From positions 19,713,506 to 19,777,505 of the forward strand of contig NC_059505.1 in assembly GCF_914767665.1 (NCBI RefSeq): 64,000 bases of DNA, in the 5' to 3' direction. The stretch comes from Harmonia axyridis (lineage: Eukaryota; Arthropoda; Insecta; Coleoptera; Coccinellidae). Both the position numbers and the translations under genes were made by a program. Numbering within the stretch: the first letter of the stretch is position 1; every line of letters starts with the position of its first letter. Below the pieces are notes generated by a model, which had not been told where the DNA came from, did not search any database, and was given only the letters and a program-made list of their open reading frames with translations. Shown piece by piece: positions 1 through 13,452 of the stretch.

Positions 1-6
1 AATGCA

Positions 7-1608
7 TTGATTAAGCGATGGGTCAGTGGGGGCCACATAACACAAGTACAAGGTAAATTACTGTACATTTATAATTCAGTTCCCGCTAGATTCTACGGTT
101 TACCAAAAATCCACAAACCCATTCTTGCCTTGAGACCAATAATATCATCTGTCAACACCCCCACTTCCAAACTGTCAGTTTTTGTTTCAGACATCCTGTC
201 TAAATATCTTTTTTCCACCAGAAGTAGATATTTTATTGAAGATTCCTTTGCTTTTGCCCAATGTGTGAATGGTTTCCAGTTACCTGTTGATTATGTCCTG
301 ATCAGCCTGGACGTTGTATCTCTTTTCACCAACATTCCTGTAGAGTTGGCAGTCTCAGCTGTTGAGAACAAGTGGGATACTATCAAAAACCACACTAGTC
401 TACCAAAAGAAGAATTCATATATGCCATTAAGTTCCTGTTTTCTTCTAACTATTTTCTTTTTAATGGTAGGTTCTTCAAACAGGTGCTCGGTTCCCCTAT
501 GGGTTCCAACTTCAGTCCGTCCATTGCTGAAGTAGTAATGGATTTCCTTCTGGACTGCATTCTTGTTAGCATTCCTTTTCACATTCCTTTCATCAAGAAA
601 TATGTTGATGATCTAATATGTGCTGTACCTAAAGACCAGGTTGCTTTCGTTCTAAACAGGTTTAACAGTGAACATGAAAGTATACAGTTTACGTTGGAGG
701 AAGAAACAGCGAGTGGTGTCCCATTCCTGGATACAAGGGTGATTCGAACACGGGAAAATAGGCTGATTCTGGATTGGTATCGAAAGCCAACAAGTTCAGG
801 GAGATACTTACACTATTTTTCCAATCATCCACATGGACAAAAGGTAAACATGATTTTAGGATTGAAGAATCGCATCGAAAAAGTTGCCCATCCAAGTCTA
901 AGGCAGCAGAATCTGAGGTTATTGTTACAATTGATGCTAGAGAATGGATACCCAAAGAGGTTGTTGTCCAGATTGATATACAATACCACTCCTTCGAGAC
1001 AGCCAACGAATGGAGAGAGGGGCGCATCCACCACTGTGGACACTGAGAACGTAGATAGAATTCTTTACTCTTCTATTCCCCTAATAAATGGTATGACTAA
1101 TGCATTAATTAACCTCCTAAAGACCACACAAATTAAATTGATTCCGAAATCTTATTTTAAAATTGACAGACTATACAGTCGAGTGAAAGATAGGATGACT
1201 GTTGATAATATGAGTGGTGTGGTATATTGTATTCCATGTTCAATATGTAGTGAGGTGTATATTGGTCAGACATCTCAGCTTTTGAAGAGAAGGATTGCTC
1301 AACACAAGAGCGACATCAAGAATCCAAATAAGATTTGTGCCCTAGCAGACCATACCCGGGACAAAGATCACCCAATGGATTATGATTTCACCAAAATTCT
1401 TGAATGTGCAGTTAGTGGAAAGAAAAGATGTTTCTTAGAGATGTACCATATTAAACGCCACACTTGTTCTATGAATTACAGAAGGGATGTAAACAATATT
1501 AGCTCCATCTATACTTATTTGATTCATTATGACCAGTTTGGTGGCAGTGAGTTGAATGGATCAAATGGAATGAATATTTCCACAAGTTCTACAGTCGGGA
1601 TAACGTAA
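7..1608 (+). CDS. Penelope-like element family A, copy 1: reverse transcriptase plus GIY-YIG endonuclease (partial)
   Basis: Retroelement polyprotein that copies element RNA into DNA and nicks target DNA. The frame is open to the TAA at 1606-1608 and its beginning lies outside the window, so the start codon at 7 is not the real start. The RT active site YVDD is at 601-612 after FIKK. The GIY-YIG endonuclease begins near 1216 with VVYCIPC, followed by VYIGQTSQ, basic residues and QH, the form seen in EN+ Penelope-like elements. It is near-identical to the copies at 46345-49022 and 49061-51788 and more diverged from 5161-7242. The 3' untranslated part matches the other copies until about 1836, where it runs into (TA)n, so the ribozyme-like 3' end is missing. 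Family assignment is firm; activity is not implied. Confidence 0.93.
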   Translation: MIKRWVSGGHITQVQGKLLYIYNSVPARFYGLPKIHKPILALRPIISSVNTPTSKLSVFVSDILSKYLFSTRSRYFIEDSFAFAQCVNGFQLPVDYVLISLDVVSLFTNIPVELAVSAVENKWDTIKNHTSLPKEEFIYAIKFLFSSNYFLFNGRFFKQVLGSPMGSNFSPSIAEVVMDFLLDCILVSIPFHIPFIKKYVDDLICAVPKDQVAFVLNRFNSEHESIQFTLEEETASGVPFLDTRVIRTRENRLILDWYRKPTSSGRYLHYFSNHPHGQKVNMILGLKNRIEKVAHPSLRQQNLRLLLQLMLENGYPKRLLSRLIYNTTPSRQPTNGERGASTTVDTENVDRILYSSIPLINGMTNALINLLKTTQIKLIPKSYFKIDRLYSRVKDRMTVDNMSGVVYCIPCSICSEVYIGQTSQLLKRRIAQHKSDIKNPNKICALADHTRDKDHPMDYDFTKILECAVSGKKRCFLEMYHIKRHTCSMNYRRDVNNISSIYTYLIHYDQFGGSELNGSNGMNISTSSTVGIT

Positions 1609-1834
1609 TAGTGAAATCTATGTTCCGGACTATTTCTGTGAGAGGGGATTGGATTCGGTTCATGGAGTCTTTCAATAATCGCATTTGTTCTGAGTTCGGT
1701 GAGAGTGAATTGCTGCGACCAAGTGTGATTTAATGCTATTCTATGTTTCATTTGTCATGTGCGTGTATTCTGTGGCAAGTCTGGTTGACAACATTTTTGA
1801 CAACCTCTCATTTTGTTGATTATTCTGTTTACCT

Positions 1835-1837
<3 letters not shown>
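1609..1837 (+). mobile_element. 3' untranslated part of PLE A copy 1, truncated
   Basis: Non-coding sequence that matches 7243-7466 and 51213-51437 base for base over most of its length. It stops at the (TA)n array, about 350 bases before the natural 3' end of the family. Confidence 0.85.

Positions 1838-1921
<84 letters not shown>
1836..1921. repeat. (TA)n microsatellite
   Basis: Uninterrupted TA dinucleotides between the broken end of PLE A copy 1 and the poly(A) tail (poly-T on this strand, about 1924-1939) of an R4-type LINE. One of about ten TA arrays that separate elements in this window. Confidence 0.98.
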
Positions 1922-1924
<3 letters not shown>

Positions 1925-2162
1925 TTTTTTTTTTTTTTAATCACTGTTTGCAACAGGTTTTACCCATACTTGTCGGACTGGTCGTCAAGACAAGAATGGC
2001 AGCTACGATTCCTGCAGGAATTTTCGTACGATCCTGGTTGTACTGAGGATTACCTGTTTCTGCGAGCTTGAGATGACTTCGCGGGGGAGACACAGTCTAT
2101 CTGTATTTCCAATAAGGTGCTCCTCCACGAGTCCGTTGACAGAAATAATCAGCGGGAGTATG

Positions 2163-2163
<1 letters not shown>
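1922..2163 (-). mobile_element. R4/Dong-type LINE, 3' end only (copy 1)
   Basis: A 5'-truncated non-LTR retrotransposon on the minus strand. Read from 2163 down it encodes a C-terminal piece with ILPLIISVNGLV and later LSTTRIVRKFLQ before a stop. This matches the end of the large LINE at 9452-12121 (ILPLIISCNGLV ... IIRSFL). Its 3' end carries a poly(A) tail joined directly to (TA)n, and its 5' break point is also joined to (TA)n at 2164. Too short to hold RT or endonuclease motifs; assignment rests on this match. Confidence 0.8.

Positions 2164-2196
<33 letters not shown>
2164..2196. repeat. (TA)n microsatellite
   Basis: TA array between the R4-type LINE fragment and the left end of PLE family B. 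Confidence 0.97.
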
Positions 2197-2199
<3 letters not shown>

Positions 2200-2254
2200 A
2201 AAGGTTTAAGGGGTGTTGGAAAACTTCAATTGTTACTATCTTCTTTATTTCATC

Positions 2255-2295
2255 AGTCGACGTTTCGATCCTTGGTTGGGATCTTCTTCAGGACT
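2255..2295 (-). ncRNA. Hammerhead-ribozyme-like motif in PLE B 3' region
   Basis: On the minus strand: AGTC, then CTGAAGA, a GATCC/GGATC stem II, GAAAC, GTC, then GACT. The two outer tetranucleotides pair as stem I, CTGAAGA fits the CUGANGA core, and ACGT would be a minimal, self-complementary stem III next to the GUC cleavage triplet. Hammerheads are a known feature of Penelope-like elements. One A is unpaired at the base of stem II and cleavage is not shown. Confidence 0.6.
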
Positions 2296-2599
2296 TCTAT
2301 AAAACAAACAACATACAAATATAACACAAACATTGCAGAAAAGACAACATGTTAAAACGCACCGAAATGCGAAGAGTTACCAGATCTTAAGTTGCACTGA
2401 ATCTTATACAGATTTGGAGGAAAAAATTATTAATTATCTTGAACACAAAATAGTCTCTAATACAATAACGTCTTTTTTTTATATCACACACTTCCTTATT
2501 CTCTTGAAAACTTCTTTTTACAAAACTTTCTTCATCCATCTGACAACTGCGTAAAAAACGAAAGGGGTTAGGTCGGGATTCATAGAACATCATAGATCT

Positions 2600-3469
2600 T
2601 CAACTGACATTCGAGAACATAGAACTTGAGATCAACAACTCACTCTCACTAAGTTGGTTTGAATGTATCAGATATGAATAAATGTTGCTTATATTCTCTA
2701 TATCCTTTCTGTAGTTCATGGAATTTTCATGTCGCTTAATGTGAATCATCTCCAGGAAACATCTTTTTCTCATATTCTCCTCGCACTCCAAGACTCTCAC
2801 CGAATCATAGTCCATACGATGGTCAACTGATCTTACATGTTCTGCCAGTGCACATATCTTTCTAGGATTCTTAATGTCGCTAATATGTTGGGTTATTCTT
2901 CTTTTAAGTTGTTGGGATGTTTGTCCGATGTACACCTCATCACAATTTTGACAGGGTATTCTGTATACAACACAGCTTTTCTTATCAGTTTCTATCCTAT
3001 CTTTCAAATTACTATAAAGTCTCTTTAATTTAAATTCTGTTCTAGGTATCACTTTGATATTATCAGTTTTTAATAAGTTTATTAAGGATTTTGTCATTAC
3101 ATTAATCAGTGGAATGGAAGTAAATATAATTCTCTGATCTAAATTGGTGGATGCGATTTCATCGTTATTCTGTGGCTGTCCAGAATTCGATGAATTGTGT
3201 ATCAATTTCTTTAAAAGGTTCTTGGGGTAACCATTCTCAAGCATCAACTGATATAATAGTTTCATATTCTTCTCCGTCAGAGTGGGGTGTGATATTCTTT
3301 GTATGCGATTCTTCAATCCTGTAACCATATTGATTTTTTGTCTCTGAGGGTGGTTGGAAAAATAATGCAAGTATCTATCTGAGCTAGAGGGCTTTCTATA
3401 CCAATCAAGAATCAGTGTATTGTCAGGTCTTCTAATGACTAGGGTATCTAGGAAGGGGACACTATTGTT
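2600..3469 (-). CDS. PLE family B: RT C-terminus and GIY-YIG endonuclease (5'-truncated)
   Basis: About 289 codons, open from the break at about 3469 to a stop at 2600. It begins at the part of the RT domain that follows the active site (SVPFLDTLVIR, then ILDWYRKPSSS), so the palm with YVDD is absent and this copy cannot reverse transcribe. The GIY-YIG module (VVYRIPCQNC, VYIGQTSQQLKRR, QH) is complete and followed by the conserved CALAEHVRSVDH and KRCFLEM blocks. The amino acid sequence is clearly a separate family from A, though collinear with it. No start codon belongs to it; the 5' side is joined to an inverted copy of the element's own 3' end. Confidence 0.88.
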   Translation of the reverse strand, partial: NNSVPFLDTLVIRRPDNTLILDWYRKPSSSDRYLHYFSNHPQRQKINMVTGLKNRIQRISHPTLTEKNMKLLYQLMLENGYPKNLLKKLIHNSSNSGQPQNNDEIASTNLDQRIIFTSIPLINVMTKSLINLLKTDNIKVIPRTEFKLKRLYSNLKDRIETDKKSCVVYRIPCQNCDEVYIGQTSQQLKRRITQHISDIKNPRKICALAEHVRSVDHRMDYDSVRVLECEENMRKRCFLEMIHIKRHENSMNYRKDIENISNIYSYLIHSNQLSESELLISSSMFSNVS

Positions 3470-3549
3470 ATTTTAAAGAAGATAGTAACAATTGAAGTTT
3501 TCCAACACCCCTTAAACCTTTGTTTATTAATTACTTTAGGAAATTATCA

Positions 3550-3556
<7 letters not shown>

Positions 3557-3599
<43 letters not shown>
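3557..3599. repeat. (TA)n microsatellite
   Basis: TA array 30 bases beyond the right inverted end of PLE B. Confidence 0.96.
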
Positions 3600-3603
<4 letters not shown>

Positions 3604-5160
3604 ATGGATCGTATATTCAAGTTGAGATTATGTTGTTGTTGATTTGATTTAAATTGATTCGATCCAATAACTAAATTTGAAACTATATTTTTATAATTTT
3701 GCGCCGACTATATATCTCAGGAGGGTTCATTCAAATTCAATTTTGTTTAAAAATTTAATTAATATTTTCGAAATTCACTTACTATAAAAAAATTCTTATC
3801 TAATAACAAAATTTATATTAATCTAATCTTATATTTACGTATTTAAATCTTCATCGACCTCATCAGTATTCTATGTTATGGTATGGTATCGTCTTCTATG
3901 CTCCTAACCTCGAATCCAGATTATAACCTTAATTTGTATTAATTCAAGTTGCATTGTTTTGAATCCATTTTCCATTTAATATTGCTCCACTGCTTCAACT
4001 TGCTTGAATCCAGGGAAATTTCTTCTTGAAATTGATTAAATAATGTTCCACTTCTTCTCACAATGATTTTCAGGTACGTATTTAACAATTTTAATATCTT
4101 GCAAAATTTTCGTAAATAAATTCTTTCGTTTATCAATTATTTCAGGTATATTTCTTGAGTCAGGTGATGTGCTCTCAACAATGGTTTTTTACTGACTGAC
4201 TAGCTGTCATTCGGCTGGGCTTTATATAGATTTTCAATTTTTTCTTGAAATCAAGATTGCCATGGATGTCAAAAAATTTTCCAAATATGATGCTTTCGCA
4301 ATTTTCTCTTTTGAGGTAAGTTTTCCTTCTTCAATCTTGATCTAGTTAATTTCTTCATTTTTTTTTCCATCTTTTGGTACCACATATGTTGCATTCGGTC
4401 GATTCGAAGTTACAAAATTTTCAAATATTCTATATACAATTTGGAAATTTTTCTAATATTCACTTTCTTTGGCCTAATATTCAAAGATTTCAATCTATAA
4501 CTCCTAAAATCTACTACATATTTTTAAATTATACTATAATCTAATGAAATATATACATTTCTTTATGTTTGAGACATTAATTACTTTGGAATCCCTGATT
4601 TATCATTCGATATCCTATCCCTATCCATTTTTTACAATTTTATTAGGAATTTCAGCTTATATTACATTTTTGAGATTGCATCTAGATGTAATTCACTAGA
4701 TCACAAGCTATTTCATGAAAATTAACATAGGAAATATAAAATAAATGATTATTTTTTATCATTTCGAATGAAAATTGAATATTCAGTCTTTTGACTCTTT
4801 TAACATTATTTACATAATATATAAATGGTTCCTGATACTTGAGTTGAATATCTTTTGTTGATTTTATCAAATTGAACTTGAATTTTATTAATATTTTCAT
4901 TTTGTTTCAGATCCTGAGATGTTTTGAATGAATATTGATATAGTACTTTAGATTTATTGGATTTATGCTACTTTTATAATGTGCAAGTGAATGGAATAAA
5001 TGAATAAAGTTACTCTACTTTCTTTAAAATTATTGGATCATATCAAGTTAAAATTTATTATCTATTTGATGAATTTGCTGTAGTTTCCGAAAAATAGATT
5101 CTGGTAATGTATTCTCATTGATTTTATGAGTTGATAATACCATTCCATAACAATATATAT
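3600..5160. other. AT-rich sequence without a recognised gene
   Basis: About 1.56 kb of very AT-rich DNA with no frame longer than about 70 codons, no protein similarity I recognise and no clear terminal repeats. A TATATAG box-like run lies near 4225 and AATAAA-like strings near 4996-5006. It could hold a solo LTR or host intron, but nothing decides this. Confidence 0.5.
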
Positions 5161-7242
5161 CTAAAGAGAGTAGAACCACAGGAAAGGTGGATTAAGAATG
5201 TTAGTACTGTTATTGTACCAGATAGAATATTGAAATTTCTAGCACTGGGCCCCAAATTCGGCATTGATATTCCTTTAGGGGAGGTTTCCATGTCGAGGCT
5301 GTTGTCAGATGTAGAGAGCATTATTGATCTCAATGATAGACTGTCAGATGAGGGAAAGAACATCAAACGTTCCCAAGCTGTTAATATTATCACAAACTAC
5401 ATCAAACCTGGAAAAAGGACTAATAATGTTTTCCAGAGAGAATTTTACCACTGTAAGAGATACCTAAGTGAACATCAAGAATTGCTTGTGTTACGGGCTG
5501 ATAAAGGCAATGTTACGGTTTTGATGGATAAGGATCAGTACATAGAGCTCTCCAACAAAATTTTACTTAATGAACAATATTACCAACTTCTTACTAACAG
5601 AGATCCAACCGTTACAATACAAGGTAAATGTAATGCATTGATTAAACGATGGGTCAGTGAGGGCCACATAACACAAATACAAGGTAAATCACTGTACATT
5701 TACAATTCAGTTCCAGCTAGATTTTACGGTTTACCAAAAATCCACAAACCCATTCTTGCCTTGAGACCAATAATATCATCTGTCAACACCCCCACGTCCA
5801 AACTGTCAGTTTTTGTTTCAGACATCCTGTCTAAATATCTTTCTTCTACCAGAAGTAGATATTTTATTGAAGATTCGTTTGCTTTTGCCCAGTATGTGAA
5901 TGATTTCCAGTTACCTGTTGATTATGTCCTGATCAGCCAGGACGTTGTATCTCTTTTCACCAACATTCCTGTCGAGTTGGCAGTTTCAGCTGTTGAGAAC
6001 AAGTGGGATACTATCAGAAACCACACAAGTCTACCAAAAGAAGAATTCATCCATGCCATCAAGTTCCTGTTTTCTTCAAATTATTTTCTTTTTAATGGTA
6101 GGTTCTTCAAGCAGGTGCTCGGTTCCCCTATGGGTTCCAACTTCAGTCCATCCATTGCTGAATTAGTAATGGATTTCCTTCTGGACGGCATTCTTGTTAG
6201 TATTCCTTTTCACATTCCTTTCATCAAGAAATATGTTGATGATCTAATATGTGCTGTACCTAAAGACCAGGTTGCTTTCGTTCTAGACAGGTTTAACAGT
6301 GAACATGAAAGTATACAGTTTACTTTGGAGGAAGAAACAGCGAATGGAGTCCCATTCCTGGATACAAGGGTGATTCGAACACTGGAAAATAGGCTGATTC
6401 TGGATTGGTACCGAAAACCAACAAGTTCAGGGAGATACATACACTATTTTTCTAATCATTCACATGGACAAAAGGTAAACATGATTTTAGGATTGAAGAA
6501 TCGCATAGAAAAGGTTGCCCATCCAAGTCTAAGGCGGCAGAATCTGAGGTTGTTGGTACAGTTGATGCTAGAGAATGGATACCCAAAAAAGTTATTGTCC
6601 AGACTGATTTATAATACCACTCCTTCAACACGGCCAACAAATGGAGAGAGGAGCGCATCCACCACTGTGGACACTGAGAACACGGGTAGAATTCTTTACT
6701 TGTCTATTCCCCTAATTAATGGTATGACAAACGCATTAATTAACCTCCTAAAGACCACAGAAATTATGTTGATTCAGAAATCTTATTTTAAAATTGACAG
6801 ATTATACAGTCGAGTGAAAGATAGGATGACTGTTGATAACATGAGTGGTGTGGTATATTGTATTCCTTGTTCAATATGCAGTGAGGTGTACATTGGTCAG
6901 ACGTCTCAGCTTTTGAAGAGAAAGATTGCTCAACACAAGAGCGACATCAAGAATTCAAGTAAGATTTGTGCCCTAGCAGACCATACCCGGGACAAAGATC
7001 ATCCGATGAATTATGATTCCACCAAAATCCTAGATATTGAAGTTAGTGGAAGAAAAAGATGTTTCTTAGAGATGTATCATATTAAACGCCAAACCTGTTC
7101 GATGAACTACAGAAGGGATGTAAATAATATCAGCTCCATCTATTCTTATTTGATTCATTATGACCAGTTCGGTGGGAGAGAATTGGATGGATCACATACA
7201 GAAAGAATTTCAACAAGTTCAGCAGTCGTAGGGATAACGTGA
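5161..7242 (+). CDS. Penelope-like element family A, copy 2: RT and GIY-YIG endonuclease
   Basis: The only unbroken long PLE frame in the window. The frame is open from 5131 to the TGA ending at 7242 (703 codons), but similarity to other copies starts only at 5161 (LKRVEPQERW), so the first ten codons are flanking DNA and the element is slightly 5'-truncated. Blocks in order: an N-terminal helical region, the RT core with PARFYGLPKIHK near 5725, SPMGSNFSPSIAE near 6124, the active site YVDD at 6232-6243, and the GIY-YIG endonuclease with VVYCIPC and VYIGQTSQ around 6850-6903. It differs from copies 1, 3 and 4 at many scattered positions, so it comes from an older or separate insertion. Function follows from the family, not from a test. 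Confidence 0.93.
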   Translation, partial: LKRVEPQERWIKNVSTVIVPDRILKFLALGPKFGIDIPLGEVSMSRLLSDVESIIDLNDRLSDEGKNIKRSQAVNIITNYIKPGKRTNNVFQREFYHCKRYLSEHQELLVLRADKGNVTVLMDKDQYIELSNKILLNEQYYQLLTNRDPTVTIQGKCNALIKRWVSEGHITQIQGKSLYIYNSVPARFYGLPKIHKPILALRPIISSVNTPTSKLSVFVSDILSKYLSSTRSRYFIEDSFAFAQYVNDFQLPVDYVLISQDVVSLFTNIPVELAVSAVENKWDTIRNHTSLPKEEFIHAIKFLFSSNYFLFNGRFFKQVLGSPMGSNFSPSIAELVMDFLLDGILVSIPFHIPFIKKYVDDLICAVPKDQVAFVLDRFNSEHESIQFTLEEETANGVPFLDTRVIRTLENRLILDWYRKPTSSGRYIHYFSNHSHGQKVNMILGLKNRIEKVAHPSLRRQNLRLLVQLMLENGYPKKLLSRLIYNTTPSTRPTNGERSASTTVDTENTGRILYLSIPLINGMTNALINLLKTTEIMLIQKSYFKIDRLYSRVKDRMTVDNMSGVVYCIPCSICSEVYIGQTSQLLKRKIAQHKSDIKNSSKICALADHTRDKDHPMNYDSTKILDIEVSGRKRCFLEMYHIKRQTCSMNYRRDVNNISSIYSYLIHYDQFGGRELDGSHTERISTSSAVVGIT

Positions 7243-7812
7243 AAATGAATTCTGTGTTCTAGGCCATTTCTGTGAGAGGGGATTGGTTTCGGTTCATGGA
7301 ATCTTTCAAAAAATCGCATTTGTTCTGAGTTCGGTGAGAGTGAATTACTGCGACCAGTGTGATTTAATGCTACTCTATGTTTCATCTGTCATGTGCGTGT
7401 ATTCTGTGGCAAGTCTGGTTGACAACATTTTTGACAACCTCTCATTTTGTTTATTATTCTGTTTACCTTACTTATTATAATTGATTTCTACTCCTTTACT
7501 AACGAAGTATCAGATCTTTTTCGCTGAAGTTGTTGATGTTCTTGTAAGTTGCTTTCTTGAGAGCTATTGATTTGTGTTCAAATAAGATCTTTACAACTCT
7601 GTATTTCGGTATGTACTATTTTTACATGTTTTGTGATTGCCTTATTTTGACTGTTTTCTATTGCTATTGTAGAGTCCTGAAGAAGGTCCCCATCGGGATC
7701 GAAACGTCGACTAAATGAAATAAAGAAGAGTGACATTATAACACTTATCAATTTTCCCACACCCCTTATGTAACTTATAACTATTGTTGTATATTGGGAA
7801 TTAAAATTGTTG
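7243..7812 (+). mobile_element. 3' untranslated region of PLE A copy 2
   Basis: Non-coding tail shared with the other family A copies. It holds the hammerhead-like motif at 7673-7712 and ends with the family terminus, a conserved stretch ending in ATTAAAATTGTTGATA, which runs straight into (TA)n. Confidence 0.88.
7673..7712 (+). ncRNA. Hammerhead-ribozyme-like motif, PLE A copy 2
   Basis: AGTC, CTGAAGA, a GGTCCC/GGGATC stem II with one G-U pair, GAAAC, GTC, GACT. Stem I pairs AGTC with GACT. The best-paired version of this motif in the window. Confidence 0.62.
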
Positions 7813-7896
<84 letters not shown>

Positions 7897-8002
7897 AGTC
7901 AATAGAATTTTCTTTATTTGGAAGTGTCAGGTTTTTAATGAAGTTATTTATTTAATATAAAAAAATATATAGTAAAAAAAATATATATATATATATATAT
8001 AT
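7813..8002. repeat. (TA)n arrays with an 84-bp AT-rich spacer
   Basis: TA runs at about 7813-7894 and 7981-8002, on either side of a short AT-rich segment. They mark the PLE A end and the start of the gag-like element. Confidence 0.93.
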
Positions 8003-8310
8003 GTAAGGAGACTGTTGTATGTTATCAAGTTACATTGTATGTCAAAGTGACAGAAATAATTAGAACTGAATTTTGTATTAGAGAGAATTTGAATGTTGAA
8101 TTGAATTGATTGAATAATTAACTTTGAATGTTGTTTCTTTTATTTCAGATATGTGTTATAATTAATTAAATTGTGTTACTACCTGTTGTATTTTCCATAA
8201 TAAAAAAATAAACTTTTATTTCAGAGAAACACTTCAATTGATTATTCAGTGACAGTTGTTTTTTTTGGGATATAACATTATAAAACAACATTCTTGTTGA
8301 TATCACAAAC
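8003..8310 (+). other. Leader or LTR-like sequence before a gag frame
   Basis: Begins TGTAAGGAGACTGTTGTATG directly after (TA)n and runs to the ATG at 8311. The opening TG and position before a gag frame suggest a 5' LTR remnant plus leader, but there is no second copy in the window to prove an LTR. Confidence 0.35.
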
Positions 8311-9350
8311 ATGGACAAGCTACGGTTTGATTTTAAGATATGTGCAGAAGATTCCAAAACTAATGTGCTTTGCATAACTTCTATTGGAACTACTGATGGC
8401 CGTAATTATGCAATTCCCGATATGTATCAAAGAGCTAGTTTACATACACAAGTAATAAAAACTTCAGCCTATAATAAGGTTAAAAATTTAATTTCCAAGA
8501 GAAACCAAATTAGAAGGGTATGGATTTATTTAAACAAGGATTTGGCTGCTACCTATCTGGATGAAGGTGGTAATCTTCAGTTTGAAGATGTCTTCTTAGA
8601 AGAAAAGCTTGAAGATCAGCTGAATGTCTCTGTGAATGCCTCTGACCAGCCACTGATTAAAGCGTTGGAAAAATTACTTGAAAAGAGTGGAGGTCAAACT
8701 TCACTTAGAAACATAGGCGGAATAGCAGATAAATTCACCATCGAAAAATTTGATGGGAGAACTTCGAGCGCAGATCAATGGATTACTGGATTCGAGAAAG
8801 AATGCGAGCGATTTCAGATATCTGTGGATGAAAACAAAATTGAGATCCTGAAATCATTTATGGATAAAGGTGCTATGGATTGGTATAGTTGTACACTAAT
8901 GAAACTAACCATTGAATCAAAATGGGAAATATGGAGAGAGAGTTTCTGTAAAACATTCACAGGTAAAGGTTGGTCTTCTATATGATTTATGTTCTCATTC
9001 AAATACCAAAAAGGATCTTTATTAGAATACGCGATAAAAAAAGAAAAACTTCTGCTAGAAGCAAGAAATTCAATTGATAGTGGAACATTGATAGATCTGA
9101 TTGCAACAGGTTTGCCAAATTTTGTTATCAACATGATTGATAGAGAAAATTTAAAAATAGTAGAAGATCTTTATAATGAAATAGGAAAATTAGAACATTT
9201 GGTATATAAGAAAAATTTTGAAAAGAAAAATGATAAGTATTACTCTAACAAAGAAAATACAGTCAAGTCACCTTGTGAAATTTGTAAAAATAAAGATAAA
9301 GGAATACTTTTCCATCCTACAGCAGAATGCTGGTTCAAAAAAAAAAGAAC
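8311..9350 (+). pseudogene. Retrotransposon gag-like protein, interrupted
   Basis: A frame starting with MDKLRFDF is open to a TGA at 8983-8985 and continues in the same frame from 8986, so a single in-frame stop divides it. The middle has the retrotransposon gag signature seen in many insect LTR elements (FDGRTSSADQWITGFEKEC, WYSC, FKYQKGSLLEYAIKKEKLLLE, LPNFVINMIDRE). Near 9282 there is a zinc-knuckle-like C-x2-C-x9-H-x4-C. The coding sequence then enters a TA-rich run at about 9353, where an R4-type LINE is inserted, and no protease or RT follows. Likely the capsid part of an LTR element of the Ty3/gypsy group; a domesticated gag is less likely given the stop and truncation. Confidence 0.72.
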
Positions 9351-9368
9351 AGAATATATATATATATA

Positions 9369-12524
<3,156 letters not shown>

Positions 12525-12538
12525 ACATATATATATAT

Positions 12539-12575
<37 letters not shown>
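12525..12575. repeat. (TA)n microsatellite
   Basis: TA array between R4-type copy 3 and the left terminus of the TIR element at 12576. Confidence 0.95.
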
Positions 12576-12577
<2 letters not shown>

Positions 12578-12832
12578 GGGTGAGTCTTTGACTTGTACAT
12601 ATATTTCAACCCAAGATTCCTGAGGACGAAAGAAACATTTTTTCCCTTACCATTTTTCCGATTCGGCCCGGTTGAAAAGATACAGACTGTTGAATGTCGT
12701 TAAAAAAAATGTGATTTTTCGGCTATATCTCGTAAATGGTTCTATCGAAGGGAATGATTTTTGGAATATAGCTTTTCCTTGATGTTATACATCTTCTCCG
12801 AACACAAGATTCCCTACACACCTTCCAGTTTC

Positions 12833-12844
12833 GTCATTATGAAC
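12833..12844. repeat. Direct repeat flanking PLE C, left copy
   Basis: GTCATTATGAAC occurs here and at 18549-18560, just outside the PLE C pair (29 extra bases on the right). A possible target site duplication. Confidence 0.45.
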
Positions 12845-12908
12845 TCAGGAAATAGGGATCTTGGCTTCAGGACTGCTAATAGGGTGAATAATACACTCAG
12901 TTTCAACT

Positions 12909-12947
12909 GTCAACGTTTCGATCCTATTTGGGATCTTCTTCAGGACT
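12909..12947 (-). ncRNA. Hammerhead-ribozyme-like motif, PLE C left arm
   Basis: AGTC, CTGAAGA, GATCC/GGATC stem II, GAAAC, GTT, GAC on the minus strand. The cleavage triplet would be GUU and stem I shortens to three pairs. The same motif is at 18414-18452. Confidence 0.55.
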
Positions 12948-13452
12948 GTAAAAGTATTTATTAAGAATTATTGGACAAATGAACAATCTGGTTACAACAA
13001 TACGAAAAAAAAATACACAAAATCATTTAAAAAACGGTCTTATAGGCTTATACTATACTTCTATATACAATCATCAATAATAGTGAAAGACAAGAAATGA
13101 CTAGGATTCAGGTGGAATTAGGTTATTTTCTTTTCGATTTTTTATTATATAATTATTATGAAATGAATCATACTTTTTCCTCCACGGTACGAATAAATAT
13201 AAACACTCACCAATTTAGTCATATGTATTACGATGCGGGTGGAGTTGTTGAATTCCATTAGACCTATGTTGAGGTTTTCTATTTCGTCAATAATCTTATT
13301 TTTAATAGTTGGTTTTTGCCACGAAACTTATGCGGTTGTTCTCTTTGCTTGGCTGATATGATACTGGTGTTTTGTATTCGAGTAGAAATATGTTATCATT
13401 GGATTTTCAAACATGTTCTGATGATATTCTTACTGACACGAATTCATTATAT

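Larger units (their letters stand above)
2195..3526 (-). mobile_element. Penelope-like element family B, short copy with inverted ends
   Basis: Minus-strand PLE holding only the RT C-terminus, the endonuclease and the 3' region. Its 3' end (2195-2243) reappears inverted at its 5' side (3478-3526), giving 49-bp inverted ends. (TA)n abuts the left end; on the right a 30-base stretch precedes the next (TA)n. This inverted-end layout also occurs, with longer arms, in families A and C here. Confidence 0.85.

Noticed and set aside
1813..2046. Frame encoding an (IY)n run, also at 11951 and 46260
   Set aside because: Translation of (TA)n; not a protein.
3600..5160. Possible solo LTR starting TGTTATGGATC
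   Set aside because: No second copy, no target duplication and no clear end, so left as unassigned.
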